From assembly GCF_003583765.1 (NCBI RefSeq), contig NZ_QXQA01000011.1, positions 62,001 through 126,000 of the forward strand: a DNA stretch of 64,000 nucleotides, in the 5' to 3' direction. Source of the DNA: Paenibacillus nanensis (GTDB lineage Bacteria > Bacillota > Bacilli > Paenibacillales > Paenibacillaceae). The position numbers were made by a program, and so were the translations under genes. Below the pieces are notes generated by a model. That model saw only the letters and a program-made list of their open reading frames with translations. It was not told the DNA's origin and searched no databases. This document shows positions 8,917 through 17,634 of this stretch, one piece after another (position 1 is the first letter of the stretch; every line of letters begins with the position of its first letter).

Positions 8917-8945
8917 TTGCCTTATATCGGTGAACATGGTACAAT
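8917..8945 (+). promoter_or_regulatory. Sigma-A-like promoter of a candidate small RNA
   Basis: TTGCCT (8917-8922) and TACAAT (8940-8945) are separated by exactly 17 bp. No start codon with an SD follows before the hairpin at 9002. Confidence 0.45.
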
Positions 8946-8951
8946 GATGGA

Positions 8952-9046
8952 AATTTAATAACAAATTCCCTGTTATCTCGTGGTAACAGAGCCGCATAGA
9001 CGAAAACTGCCCGCTAACGAGTAGCGTTAGAGGCAGTTTTCCGTTT
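8952..9046 (+). ncRNA. Candidate small RNA with two hairpins
   Basis: The predicted transcript runs about 95 nt from the promoter above to a terminator-like hairpin. It contains CTGTTA/TAACAG (8970-8989) and a compound hairpin GAAAACTGCC/GGCAGTTTTC (9002-9041) with inner arms CTAACG/CGTTAG. The T tract is embedded in the stem end and interrupted by CCG, so termination may be modest. It could instead be the leader of ydjO, whose ATG is 115 bp beyond. Confidence 0.35.
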
Positions 9047-9160
9047 TGTCATGGCTTTTGTTCCCATGGACAACCGGGAGCTCATAAGAGCACATATCTG
9101 CGAGGCGGAGGCAGGCCGTGTATTCCGGCATAGTCCTGCGCTGATAGAAGGAGGATGGCC

Positions 9161-9367
9161 ATGTACAATCGTAAAAAACCGCCAGAAGAAATCCCGCTTG
9201 AGAACACGAAGATATGGACATGCGAAACCGAGGGCTGCAACAGCTGGATGAGGGACAACTTCTCATTCGAGCAAGTGCCGACCTGCATTATGTGCAATTC
9301 GCCGATGGTGAGCGGGGAGAAAATGCTCCCGATGCTCGTCAACACAACGGCGGAGCTGAAGGGCTGA
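9161..9367 (+). CDS. ydjO: YdjO-like cold-inducible CxxC protein
   Basis: A 68-aa protein with MYNRKKPPEEIP at the N-terminus and two cysteine pairs (WTCETEGCN and PTCIMCN) that could bind zinc. The pattern with the central WMRDNF matches the YdjO family, described as cold-induced in Bacillus. The ATG at 9161 lies 6 nt after AAGGAGG; the in-frame ATG at 9155 touches the SD and was rejected. It stands alone between a candidate sRNA and a terminator. Confidence 0.82.
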   Translation: MYNRKKPPEEIPLENTKIWTCETEGCNSWMRDNFSFEQVPTCIMCNSPMVSGEKMLPMLVNTTAELKG

Positions 9368-9435
9368 TCAGTAAGAGTAACGAGCGGCAGTAAGCTGTAA
9401 TCACACGAATTGCTGTACACCAAATAGGAAGTCAA

Positions 9436-9486
9436 ACAGCCCCGCAGACCAAGCGATACCGCTTAGTCATGCGGGGCTGTCTTTTG
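9436..9486 (+). terminator. Intrinsic terminator after ydjO
   Basis: ACAGCCCCGCA pairs over 11 bp with TGCGGGGCTGT, followed by CTTTTG. Confidence 0.8.
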
Positions 9487-9499
9487 TAATCGTTTCTGG

Positions 9500-9625
9500 C
9501 GACCGTTAAGCAGCCGAGTTCGGCATAATAAGCCGGTCTCACCGACTTGATGGCCGTCAAGCAGCTTATTTCGGCGCACTAGGTCGCTCACACCGACTTA
9601 ACGGCCGTCAAGCGCCGAAAAGAAT
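9500..9625. repeat. Imperfect direct repeats in a non-coding gap
   Basis: Two similar blocks (near 9532 and 9586) share CACCGACTT, GGCCGTCAAGC and TTCGGC-like elements, with GACCGTTAAG as a further related piece near 9500. No gene is seen. It looks like decayed dispersed repeat DNA between ydjO and the response regulator. Confidence 0.45.
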
Positions 9626-9643
9626 GAGGCCAGAAGCGCCGTC

Positions 9644-11284
9644 TCACTCGCCGTAATGAGCCTTGCGGTAATCGTTCGGCGTGCAGCCGGTCCATTTTTT
9701 GAAAACTTTGCTGAAATACTTCTCGTCCTGGAAGCCGACCTGCTCCGCGATCTGCGAAATTTTCAGCCCCCGGTTGCCGAGCAGCTCCTTCGCCCGGTTC
9801 ATGCGGATGCCCGCAATATAATCGGAAATGTTCTCCTTCATCTCTTGCTTGAATTTCCGCGAAATATATTCCCTGCTCAAATAAAAATGGTTCGCCACAT
9901 CCTGAAGCGTAATATCCTCGCTGGCCCGCTGCTCCAGAAATTTCGCGATCTCGCGGATGACGCCGCGCTCCTTGTCTCTGCTCGCGATGCGTCCCGCGAC
10001 TGCCTTCGTCTCCTCGACTACGGCAGATTTCCAGGCCTCGAAATCGAATCGGCCCTCCGGCGTCACCGGGATGCGGAAGGTCTGTCTTAATCGCGGCTCA
10101 TCGGAAGGATGGGGCTCGGATTCCTCCTGGCCGCCGGCTTGCGCTTCCCGATACTCCCACAGCGTCTTCGACAGCTCGAAATGGCTTTGCCAGAGCGTTA
10201 GCTGCTCGAAGGAAATGAATCCGCTTCTCTCGATATGCGCAAACCATGAATGAAGCGCTCGCTCGATATGGTCCCTGCTGCCGCCCTGCACGGCAAACCG
10301 GATCTGCTCCTCGAATTCATGGAAGGAGAGGAGAGTGTTAGCCGGTTTGGCCGGAGCCTCGTCGAGTGCAACATAATCTGCCGCTGGAGCGAGCACATTG
10401 CGCCGCAGAAGAGCCTGCTTGGCCTCCTCGTAAGCAAGCGAGGCGGAAGCGGGAAAGGGGGCGGAAGCGCTTAAGCCAAATACAAAGCGCGTCTTCAGCG
10501 TGGCCGCGATCGCCGCATTGATGGCCGCAAGCGTATCCGGAGCTTGCTCGCCCTCCTCCCAGAACACAATAACAAGCTCCTGCTCCTTGCCCCAATAGCG
10601 GAACGCGTAGCCGGCGCCGCGCTCGGCTAATATTTCATTGCAAATATTCGTAAGCGCAAAAAACATCAAGTCCGGGCCCGAAGCCGCGAACTTATCGCGG
10701 ATCACGGGCGATGACAGCTCGAGGCTGACAACGGCGACACGGGCATTCCGCACAGGCGATGGAAGCTTAAGCTCGCGCCTGATCGCATCGGACATGACGG
10801 CATGAACCCCCGGCTCGTTCAATACGGAGCAGAAGAACTGCTCCACGTACATCGGCTTCAATCGGTTCAATTCCATCGCAAGAGTACGGCTCCGGTTCTT
10901 CTCCTGCTCCTCCAGCCGCAATTCCTCCGTCGCTTTGCTAATAGCGGCGTTCAGCTGGGCCGGCTCAATCGGCTTCAAAATATAATCGATCGACCCATAC
11001 GTTATCGCATTCCGTACGAGCTTGAAATCGTCATGGCCGCTGATCACGATGAGCTTGCTTGCCGGCGCATGCTGGGCCGCCCATTCCATAACCCCGGCGC
11101 CGTCCACATTCGGCATCATCATGTCGGTGAAGATCAGCTCTGGGCGATGAGCCTTGATCAGCTCGATTCCTTCTTCGCCGTCCTTGGCCTCGTGAATCGA
11201 TGTGACGCCGAACCGCGTCCAGTCTACGAGCAGCCGAACCGCGTCGCGCACATGCTTCTCGTCATCAATGATCAAGGCTTTCAT
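9644..11284 (-). CDS. YesN-type response regulator (CheY receiver + AraC DNA-binding domain)
   Basis: A 546-aa regulator with an N-terminal receiver (about 1-120; phosphoacceptor Asp54 in FTDMMMP, acidic pair at DDE, Lys in LKPIEP) and a C-terminal AraC domain (about 440-546) with two helix-turn-helix motifs, separated by a long linker. It overlaps the end of the upstream sensor kinase gene by 20 bp, so the two are one operon and a cognate pair. The divergent carbohydrate ABC operon at 13570 is the likely target, as is usual for YesMN pairs. Confidence 0.93.
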   Translation of the reverse strand: MKALIIDDEKHVRDAVRLLVDWTRFGVTSIHEAKDGEEGIELIKAHRPELIFTDMMMPNVDGAGVMEWAAQHAPASKLIVISGHDDFKLVRNAITYGSIDYILKPIEPAQLNAAISKATEELRLEEQEKNRSRTLAMELNRLKPMYVEQFFCSVLNEPGVHAVMSDAIRRELKLPSPVRNARVAVVSLELSSPVIRDKFAASGPDLMFFALTNICNEILAERGAGYAFRYWGKEQELVIVFWEEGEQAPDTLAAINAAIAATLKTRFVFGLSASAPFPASASLAYEEAKQALLRRNVLAPAADYVALDEAPAKPANTLLSFHEFEEQIRFAVQGGSRDHIERALHSWFAHIERSGFISFEQLTLWQSHFELSKTLWEYREAQAGGQEESEPHPSDEPRLRQTFRIPVTPEGRFDFEAWKSAVVEETKAVAGRIASRDKERGVIREIAKFLEQRASEDITLQDVANHFYLSREYISRKFKQEMKENISDYIAGIRMNRAKELLGNRGLKISQIAEQVGFQDEKYFSKVFKKWTGCTPNDYRKAHYGE

Positions 11285-13142
11285 CGGGGATGGCCTCCTC
11301 TTTCGGTTCTATAGGGATAATAACACTCACTCTAAACCCGCCTTCCTCCGTGCGGGCAAGCTGCATCGAAGCGTCCGGGCTGTGCTGCAGGCGGACTCTG
11401 GCGAGCACGTTGCGAAGGCCGATGCCGCGGCCTTCCTCCGACGCGGCTTCATCGCCGATGGACGTTAATGGCTGATCGAGCAGCTGCTGCAGCTCCTCCA
11501 GCCGATCTTCGGTGATGCCGGTGCCGTTGTCGCTGACTCCGAGCACGAGTCTTGCCGGTTCCTCCTCCACCTGGCTGAACACGATTAATCGCGTAGGCGC
11601 TCCCGACGGGTTGAAGCCATGCTTGAAGAAATTTTCAAGCAGGGGCTGTAGAAGCATTTTGGGAACGAGAATCGACTTGCTTTCTTCTTCAATTCTCCAC
11701 TCCACATCAAGCGCCGTATCGAAGCGCTGCTTCTGAAGGTCCAGATAGGCGCTGGCGTAATCCAGCTCCCGGCTCAGCTCCACGCACCCGTCCGATGTAT
11801 TCATCTGGTAGCGCATCATGCGTCCTAAGGACGCGATAAGAGAATACGCCTTGAAATCGCCGTTTTGCAAAGAAACCGTCCCAATCGATTGCAGCGCGTT
11901 GTACAGGAAATGCGGGTTAATCTGCGCCTGCAGCGCTTTGAGCTCGTTCGTCTTGCTAACGATTTCGAGCCGGTATTCGGTCATAATGAGATGATTGATC
12001 CTCGCCATCATGGAGCGGAAGCGCTTCGCGAGAAGGCCGATCTCATCGTTGCTTTCCACGTCGATCGACACGTTCAAATTGCCGGTTTCGATCTTGTTCA
12101 CATAGCCGATCAGCCTTAGCAGCGGCTTGGTAATACGGATTGAAATAATGAGCGTCGCGATTACGACAACCGCCAGAAAAGCGGCCCCGACAACCATGTT
12201 CAGACGCGCGATCCGGTCGGCGGAGGTGTACAGATGCTTATAGGGCGTCTGCTTGATCAAATACCAATCCATGAAGCTGGTCTTGACCCTCTCGTAAAAC
12301 ACAATGCCGTCAAATCCGTCCTCCTGCCAATCCATATAACCGCTGTCCGAGCCGGAGGTGAGCACAGCCTGCATCAGCTCATCGCCCGGCGCTCCGCTGC
12401 TTGAGCCGTCCGATTGCTCGGATAGAATGAGGCCGCTCGACGTATCCGCAATATAGAAGCTTTCATGCTCCGCGTCGTACAGCTGACGGTTCAGCTCCTT
12501 CAGCACGTTCAGCCTGACATCGATGGACAGCTCGGCAAGCTGCTCGTCGCTAGGCGCCTTGAAGATCGGGCGGTGCAAGGTGAACACGATTTCTTCAGGC
12601 GCGCCGGTATTCAGCTCCAGCCCGTAATTATGGCTCGGATGCGAAGGCTCGATGTAAGCCTTTGGCGCAGTCAGCTCGATCGCCTCGGCATGCTGTCCGA
12701 CCTTCAGGTCGTCCTTCCAAAGCAGGTAAGTCGCGTTTTGCTTGACGACATAGAGGCGGACCTTATGAAACTCGCTGACGCTTTGATAGATGTTATATAA
12801 ATGATCCTTGAGCAAATTGCGGTTGCGGATGACGTCGGTCAAATCGTTGGGGAACACCTCGTCCTCCATCCCATGCTCCAAAATATAGTAAAGCGAGCGC
12901 GGCGTATTCATCGAGTTATAGACGGCGAGAGATTTCTGATTAATATTATTCATATAGTTCGCGACATTGGTCTTCCCTAAGGAAAGCAGCCGGGTATTGC
13001 TGGCGATGGCGTCCTCCGTCAACGACCTTGTTGTCGCTTGGTAGGTAATGATCATCGAGAACAAAATCGGAAGGATCGTAGCTGCAAGGAGAAGCAGCGT
13101 GAGCTTCTGACGGATGGTATGAAAGGGCTTTCTTAATTTCAT
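11265..13142 (-). CDS. YesM-type sensor histidine kinase
   Basis: A 625-aa membrane kinase of the His_kinase/YesM class: two membrane segments flank an extracellular sensor of about 240 residues, followed by a HAMP domain, the phosphoacceptor box QINPHFLYNALQ and an ATPase domain with SDNGTG. The start was placed at the ATG at 13142, 7 nt after a GGGGG SD; an in-frame ATG at 13163 lacks one. It is co-transcribed with the response regulator (20-bp overlap) and its upstream region is the repeat element at 13168-13416. Ligand unknown, probably a sugar or its binding protein. Confidence 0.92.
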   Translation of the reverse strand: MKLRKPFHTIRQKLTLLLLAATILPILFSMIITYQATTRSLTEDAIASNTRLLSLGKTNVANYMNNINQKSLAVYNSMNTPRSLYYILEHGMEDEVFPNDLTDVIRNRNLLKDHLYNIYQSVSEFHKVRLYVVKQNATYLLWKDDLKVGQHAEAIELTAPKAYIEPSHPSHNYGLELNTGAPEEIVFTLHRPIFKAPSDEQLAELSIDVRLNVLKELNRQLYDAEHESFYIADTSSGLILSEQSDGSSSGAPGDELMQAVLTSGSDSGYMDWQEDGFDGIVFYERVKTSFMDWYLIKQTPYKHLYTSADRIARLNMVVGAAFLAVVVIATLIISIRITKPLLRLIGYVNKIETGNLNVSIDVESNDEIGLLAKRFRSMMARINHLIMTEYRLEIVSKTNELKALQAQINPHFLYNALQSIGTVSLQNGDFKAYSLIASLGRMMRYQMNTSDGCVELSRELDYASAYLDLQKQRFDTALDVEWRIEEESKSILVPKMLLQPLLENFFKHGFNPSGAPTRLIVFSQVEEEPARLVLGVSDNGTGITEDRLEELQQLLDQPLTSIGDEAASEEGRGIGLRNVLARVRLQHSPDASMQLARTEEGGFRVSVIIPIEPKEEAIPDESLDH

Positions 13143-13167
13143 GCGGGTACCCCCATGCGACATATAA

Positions 13168-13416
13168 GAGCCTGTTCAAAAAGTCCGCTTTTGATCACGA
13201 AGCGTATCGTGAAGCTTGCTCGACATCGAATATCTCATATACCCACGTAAGTGAAGAGAAGCTCCGAAGAACATCCGATTACTTTCGCGGGGCCCGATAT
13301 TGGCCGGAACTAAGCGGATGCTGACGACGTCGTTTACTTCGAAAACGTTGACCGCTCCTCATGTCCTAGCTTCATCGGCTATTCTCGGTGCTGAAAACTG
13401 GACTTTTTGAACTCGC
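13168..13416. mobile_element. MITE-like element with 13-bp terminal inverted repeats
   Basis: GTTCAAAAAGTCC (13174-13186) and its exact complement GGACTTTTTGAAC (13400-13412) bound about 220 bp without any coding potential. The position is the divergent promoter region between the sensor kinase and the ABC operon. A shorter element with closely related ends lies at 58635-58728. No transposase gene or clear target duplication is seen, so a non-autonomous element or intergenic repeat is the best reading. Confidence 0.5.
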
Positions 13417-13428
13417 ACTATAGTGCGA
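13413..13428. promoter_or_regulatory. Perfect 16-bp palindrome upstream of the ABC operon
   Basis: TCGCACTATAGTGCGA is a perfect dyad directly after the right end of the repeat element and about 140 bp before the first permease. It could be an operator; no binding family was recognised. Confidence 0.4.
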
Positions 13429-13569
13429 AGGATGTCGTTCTTGGATCAACAGTAACCGATAACCCGCATAGAGGTCAATATATTCCACCTAGCTGTTCAT
13501 CATCCTCTGTCGCTGCGCTTCTCGGCTCGCTTTATACTGAGAACACAGAGACGAAAGGGGAGAGATCGG

Positions 13570-14475
13570 ATGGCCAAAATATCGCATAGCCCAAGGCCCG
13601 TCAAATGGAGCGAATGGATGCAGCAGACCATTTTTGTAGGACCGGGGCTGCTTGCTTTTATACTCATCGTGCTGACGCCGTTCGCTATGGGTTTTTATTA
13701 TACGTTTACGGAATGGGATGGGCTTGACCTGGACGGCGCCAAGTGGACGGGAATGGCCAACATTACCCGCATTATGACGGACGACCCCAGATTCTGGCAG
13801 GCCTTCTGGTTTACGGCCAAATTCACGCTGGCTGCTGTTGTCATAACCAATTTGATCGCCTTCCTTCTGGCGCTTCTGCTGACGCAGAACTTGAAAAGCC
13901 GAGGCGTGCTCCGCACCGTATTTTTTCTGCCGAATGTGATCGGAGGACTGCTTCTCGGTTATATCTGGTACTTTATTTTCACCCGCGGCTTCAGCGCCAT
14001 CGGCGAAGCGACGGGACTTGGCTTCTTCAATTTGCAGTGGCTGGGCACGCCGAATACCGCGTTTTGGGGCGTGGTAATCGTATTTGTCTGGCAGACGGCG
14101 GGTTATATGATGATCATCTATATCGCAGCGATCATCGGGGTGCCGAAGGATCTGCTGGAGGCGGCCCGCATAGACGGGGCGGGAAGATGGCAGCTGCTTA
14201 GATCGGTGCTCGTGCCGCTTATTATGCCGGCGATCACCATCTGCTTGTTCCTGACGACCTCGAACGCGTTCAAAATGTTCGACCTGAACCTGTCGTTGAC
14301 AGGCGGCGGTCCGGGAAACTCGTCGGAGTCGATCGCGCTTAACATTTACCGCGAAGCGCTTGTTAACAACCGCTATGGGCTTGGCACGGCCAAAGCGATG
14401 ATCTTCTTCTTCGGCGTCGCGCTGATCACGATCACACAGGTGTGGTTCACGAAGAAGCGGGAGGTGGAGGCGTAA
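13570..14475 (+). CDS. Carbohydrate ABC transporter permease (MalF/UgpA type)
   Basis: First permease subunit of a sugar importer, 301 aa with six predicted membrane helices and the cytoplasmic EAA loop LLEAARIDGAGRWQLL that docks the ATPase. The ATG follows an AAAGGGGAGAG SD. The stop is followed after 1 bp by the start codon of the second permease, and then the binding protein gene, making a permease-permease-binding protein order. No ATPase gene is present, so a shared MsmX-type ATPase is likely. The divergent YesMN pair probably regulates it. Confidence 0.93.
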   Translation: MAKISHSPRPVKWSEWMQQTIFVGPGLLAFILIVLTPFAMGFYYTFTEWDGLDLDGAKWTGMANITRIMTDDPRFWQAFWFTAKFTLAAVVITNLIAFLLALLLTQNLKSRGVLRTVFFLPNVIGGLLLGYIWYFIFTRGFSAIGEATGLGFFNLQWLGTPNTAFWGVVIVFVWQTAGYMMIIYIAAIIGVPKDLLEAARIDGAGRWQLLRSVLVPLIMPAITICLFLTTSNAFKMFDLNLSLTGGGPGNSSESIALNIYREALVNNRYGLGTAKAMIFFFGVALITITQVWFTKKREVEA

Positions 14476-14476
14476 T

Positions 14477-15313
14477 ATGATGGCTGCAAAACCGAGATAT
14501 ACGCCGGCCAGCTTCGCTCTCGAGCTGCTCGGCATTGCGGCGGCGCTGATCTTCCTTGTGCCGTTCTACTTCTTGCTCGTTAATTCTTTCAAAAAGCTGA
14601 AGGATATTTTGCTGAACGCGGCCTCGCTGCCCGAAGCGTTTGGGTTCGATAATTTCCATCGGGCGTGGGTCGCAATCGATTTCCCGAAAGTATTCCTCAA
14701 TTCCTTCCTGATCACTTCAGTCAGCGTGCTGCTGCTGGTGATCATCAGTTCCATGATGGCTTACCGGCTGGTGCGAAGGCCGACCGTCTTCAACAAGCTG
14801 CTGCTGACCGCGCTGGTTGCGGCGATGATCATTCCGTTCCAGTCGGTCATGCTGCCGCTTATGCGCATCACGTCGATGTTCGAGCTGCGGGGCGAATTTT
14901 ACGGCATTGTGATCTGCTACCTGGGCTTCGGCATTTCGCTTTCCATGTTCCTATACCACGGCTTCATCAAGTCGGTGCCGGTGGAGATTGAGGAAGCGGC
15001 GGTTGTGGATGGCAGCTCGCCGTACGGCGTGTTCTGGCGGATCGTGTTCCCGCTGCTGAAGCCGATCGGCGTTACCGTCGCGATTCTGAACGTGCTGTGG
15101 ATTTGGAACGATTATTTGCTTCCGGTGCTTGTTATTAATGACGCGATGACGACGATTCCGCTTGCGGTGCAGAAGTTTTTCGGCCAATATTTACGGAAGT
15201 GGGACCTTGCGATGGCGGCGCTTACGCTGAGCACGATCCCGATCATTATTTTCTTCCTTCTGCTGCAGAAGCACATTATCGAAGGCATTACGGCCGGCTC
15301 CGTAAAAGGGTAA
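14477..15313 (+). CDS. Carbohydrate ABC transporter permease (MalG/UgpE type)
   Basis: Second permease, 278 aa, with six membrane helices and the EAA loop IEEAAVVDGSSPYGVFW. It ends with the typical GSVKG tail. Tight packing after the first permease (1-bp gap) implies coupled translation; the SD (GGAGGTGGAGG) lies inside the preceding gene. It should form a heterodimer with the MalF-type partner. Confidence 0.93.
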   Translation: MMAAKPRYTPASFALELLGIAAALIFLVPFYFLLVNSFKKLKDILLNAASLPEAFGFDNFHRAWVAIDFPKVFLNSFLITSVSVLLLVIISSMMAYRLVRRPTVFNKLLLTALVAAMIIPFQSVMLPLMRITSMFELRGEFYGIVICYLGFGISLSMFLYHGFIKSVPVEIEEAAVVDGSSPYGVFWRIVFPLLKPIGVTVAILNVLWIWNDYLLPVLVINDAMTTIPLAVQKFFGQYLRKWDLAMAALTLSTIPIIIFFLLLQKHIIEGITAGSVKG

Positions 15314-15398
15314 AAAACTGACTTTCATTCGCAGAGTCGTCAACATTTTACACCTATTCGTTCAATATCGTCGGTGTTATGCCAACTCGTTGCACAAC

Positions 15399-15422
15399 TA
15401 TAATGGCGATGTAAACGCTGCA
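15399..15422 (+). promoter_or_regulatory. Internal promoter -10 box with candidate CcpA (cre) site
   Basis: A consensus TATAAT (15399-15404) is followed at 15409 by ATGTAAACGCTGCA, which fits the cre core TGTAAACGCT well but deviates at its end. The -35 region is poor (TTATGC near 15377). This would give the binding-protein gene its own glucose-repressed transcript. Confidence 0.45.
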
Positions 15423-15464
15423 GCCCGCAGCGATAGCGAGAATAAACCTGGGAGGTCTAACGCT

Positions 15465-16778
15465 ATGAAAAAAATGATGATGCTGCTTGCATCGGCTGTT
15501 ATGCTTGTCGGATTGGCAAGCGGATGCGGCAACAGCAACAACGGAAACAATGGCAACACAGGGGGAAGCAGCGCGGATCCGACCGCAAGCGCGGAGACGA
15601 CAGAGGCGCCGAAGAAGGATGTTACGATTAAAGTGTTCCAATTCAAGGTCGAGATCGCGGAAGCGCTCGAGAAAATGGCTGAAGAATATGAGAAAGAAAC
15701 CGGCGTAAAGGTTGAAATCGAGACGCACGGCGGCGGCGAGGACTACAGCGCGCTGCTCAAAGCGGAGCTGGCGGCAGGCGAAGAGCCGGAAATCTTCAAC
15801 TCCAGCGGCTGGGCGGGCTTCGATCCTTATGTGGACCGCGCGACGGATCTGTCGGGCGAGCCATGGGCGAAGGATTTGGTCGAAGCGTCCAAAGCGCAAA
15901 TTACGCGCGACGGCAAGCTGCTCGGCATGCCGATGAACCTCGAAGCTTACGGCTTTACGTATAACAAGGATCTGTTCGCCCAGGCGGGCATCACCGAATT
16001 GCCGAAGACGCTGGATGAGCTGTCGGCAGCGGCCGAGAAGCTGAAGGCGGCAGGCATTACGCCATTCGCGCTTACGTCCGAGTGGTGGTCGATGGGGATC
16101 CACACGCTGAACATCGCGCTGGCGAACCAGCCGGATCCTGCGGCGTTTATCGAGGACGTGAAAGCGGGCAAAGCGACGCTGAAGGATGATCCGATTATGA
16201 AGGAATGGATCAAGCTCGTGGACATCATGTTCGCGAACGGCCAAGACAACGCTTTGACGACAGACTACAATACGCAAGTGGCGGAATTCGCCGCCGGCAA
16301 ATACGCTATCATCCAACACGGCAACTGGATTCAAGGCATGGTCGATGAAGTCGATCCGGAGCTGAACCTGGGCATGATGCCTGTGCCGCTTCTGGACGCT
16401 CCGAACGTGTTCACGGGCGTTCCGAACAACTGGATCGTGAACAATAAGTCCGAGCATGCGGAAGAAGCAAAAGCGTTCCTGAACTGGATGGTAACTTCCG
16501 AGACAGGCAAACGTTACATCGCGACAGACTTCAAATTCGTGCCGGCGCTGACTTCGATCGAAGCGGATCCTGCGGCAGTAGGCGATATCGCGGCCGATTT
16601 CGCGACATTCTCCGCCGCCAACCCTGGCCAAGTGAAAAGCTGGAACTGGGACCGCTTCCCGGACGGCATCACGCAGCAATGGGGCTCGGCGATGCAGGAG
16701 TACCTCGGCAAGCAGATCACGGGCGACCAGCTGCTTGAAAAGCTCGACGCCGCTGTTCGGGATATTGTAGGGAACTAA
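15465..16778 (+). CDS. Sugar-binding lipoprotein of the ABC transporter
   Basis: A 437-aa family 1 extracellular binding protein. The signal peptide MKKMMMLLASAVMLVG ends in the lipobox LASGC, followed by an Asn/Gly-rich flexible linker. The start at 15465 lies 9 nt after GGGAGG; the frame upstream lacks a signal peptide. It follows the two permease genes after 151 bp that hold a probable separate promoter, so it can be made in excess of the membrane subunits. The family includes oligosaccharide binders of the MsmE/NgcE kind; substrate unknown. Confidence 0.92.
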   Translation: MKKMMMLLASAVMLVGLASGCGNSNNGNNGNTGGSSADPTASAETTEAPKKDVTIKVFQFKVEIAEALEKMAEEYEKETGVKVEIETHGGGEDYSALLKAELAAGEEPEIFNSSGWAGFDPYVDRATDLSGEPWAKDLVEASKAQITRDGKLLGMPMNLEAYGFTYNKDLFAQAGITELPKTLDELSAAAEKLKAAGITPFALTSEWWSMGIHTLNIALANQPDPAAFIEDVKAGKATLKDDPIMKEWIKLVDIMFANGQDNALTTDYNTQVAEFAAGKYAIIQHGNWIQGMVDEVDPELNLGMMPVPLLDAPNVFTGVPNNWIVNNKSEHAEEAKAFLNWMVTSETGKRYIATDFKFVPALTSIEADPAAVGDIAADFATFSAANPGQVKSWNWDRFPDGITQQWGSAMQEYLGKQITGDQLLEKLDAAVRDIVGN

Positions 16779-16794
16779 TATAATGGGCTAGAAG

Positions 16795-16830
16795 ACCGCC
16801 GGCAAGCTAAGGCTTGCTTGGCGGTTTTTA
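16795..16830 (+). terminator. Intrinsic terminator of the sugar ABC operon
   Basis: ACCGCC and GGCAAGC pair with GCTTGC and GGCGGT around a short loop, followed by TTTTTATTTTT. Confidence 0.85.
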
Positions 16831-16858
16831 TTTTTGGTCCGCAGGCAGGCGTTAATAT

Positions 16859-16887
16859 TTGACTTATACGAACATTTGTTCTATAAT
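16859..16887 (+). promoter_or_regulatory. Sigma-A promoter with LexA (SOS) box
   Basis: TTGACT (16859-16864) and TATAAT (16882-16887) are spaced 17 bp. The spacer contains CGAACATTTGTTCT (16869-16882), whose GAAC-N4-GTTC core is that of the Gram-positive LexA/DinR operator. Binding there would block the promoter. Confidence 0.65.
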
Positions 16888-16953
16888 CTGGTTGACATCA
16901 CGGTGCCGCTGGTAGGGATGAGACCATAGTCGTTCGAAAAGGGGAAGTTGGCA

Positions 16954-17589
16954 TTGAGCAAAAAGGTAGATTATAAAAAAGATTTCAAACCACTCTATGT
17001 GCCGAAAACATCGCCGGAGATTGTGCAAGTGCCGAGGATGCCGTTTTTTATGGTCAGCGGTTCCGGGGATCCTAACGGAGAGGAATTCGCCTTGGCAACA
17101 GAAGCTTTATACAGTATGAGCTACGCCGTGCGTATGTCTTACAAGAGCGAAAACGTGCCTGCTGGATATTATGAATATACGGTTTTTCCGCTTGAGGGCG
17201 AATGGGACTTGGTTGACCGGTCGATACCTGCGACGAACAAAAGCAATTTCAAATACACCATTATGATCCGCCAGCCCGATTTTATGACGGAGGAGCTTTT
17301 TCAACGTTTTTTGGAGCAGGTGAAAAAGAAAAAATCAAATCCGTTCCTTGAGACGATTCGCTTTGATTATGCCGAGGATGGTCTAAGCTGCCAAATGATG
17401 CATCTTGGAAGCTTTGACGACGAGCCGGATAGCTTTGCCCGCATGGAAGCGTTTTGTACAGAAGAGGGATATATTCGCACAAGTAAACTCCACCGGGAAA
17501 TTTATTTGTCGGATCCCCGCAAGACCGAGCCGTCAAAGCTGGAAACGGTGCTGCGATTCCCTGTGCATAAAGCCGGTATTAGGGAGTAG
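16954..17589 (+). CDS. GyrI-like small-molecule-binding domain protein
   Basis: A 211-aa stand-alone GyrI-like (AraC effector-binding/SOUL-like) domain. The N-terminus MSKKVDYKKDFKPLY and the PFFMVSGSGDPNG segment are typical of this Firmicute subfamily. Such domains bind small ligands and include the SOS-induced gyrase inhibitor SbmC/GyrI of E. coli. The TTG at 16954 was preferred over the TTG at 16948 for its spacing to AAGGGGA. It is monocistronic between a strong promoter with a LexA-type box and a terminator. A role in DNA-damage or toxin protection is inferred. Confidence 0.8.
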   Translation: MSKKVDYKKDFKPLYVPKTSPEIVQVPRMPFFMVSGSGDPNGEEFALATEALYSMSYAVRMSYKSENVPAGYYEYTVFPLEGEWDLVDRSIPATNKSNFKYTIMIRQPDFMTEELFQRFLEQVKKKKSNPFLETIRFDYAEDGLSCQMMHLGSFDDEPDSFARMEAFCTEEGYIRTSKLHREIYLSDPRKTEPSKLETVLRFPVHKAGIRE

Positions 17590-17634
17590 AACCAACTGTT
17601 CCTTTTGAAAAAGGATACGAACGGAGATTCATTT

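Noticed and set aside
8486..8947. 153-aa plus-strand frame
   Set aside because: It overlaps the DinB gene, runs through the terminator and over the real DUF4023 gene on the other strand; no SD.
13489..14535. 348-aa minus-strand frame
   Set aside because: Opposite strand of the MalF-type permease; Arg/His-rich composition typical of antisense reading in GC-rich codons.
15354..16679. 441-aa minus-strand frame
   Set aside because: Antisense of the sugar-binding lipoprotein, no family features.
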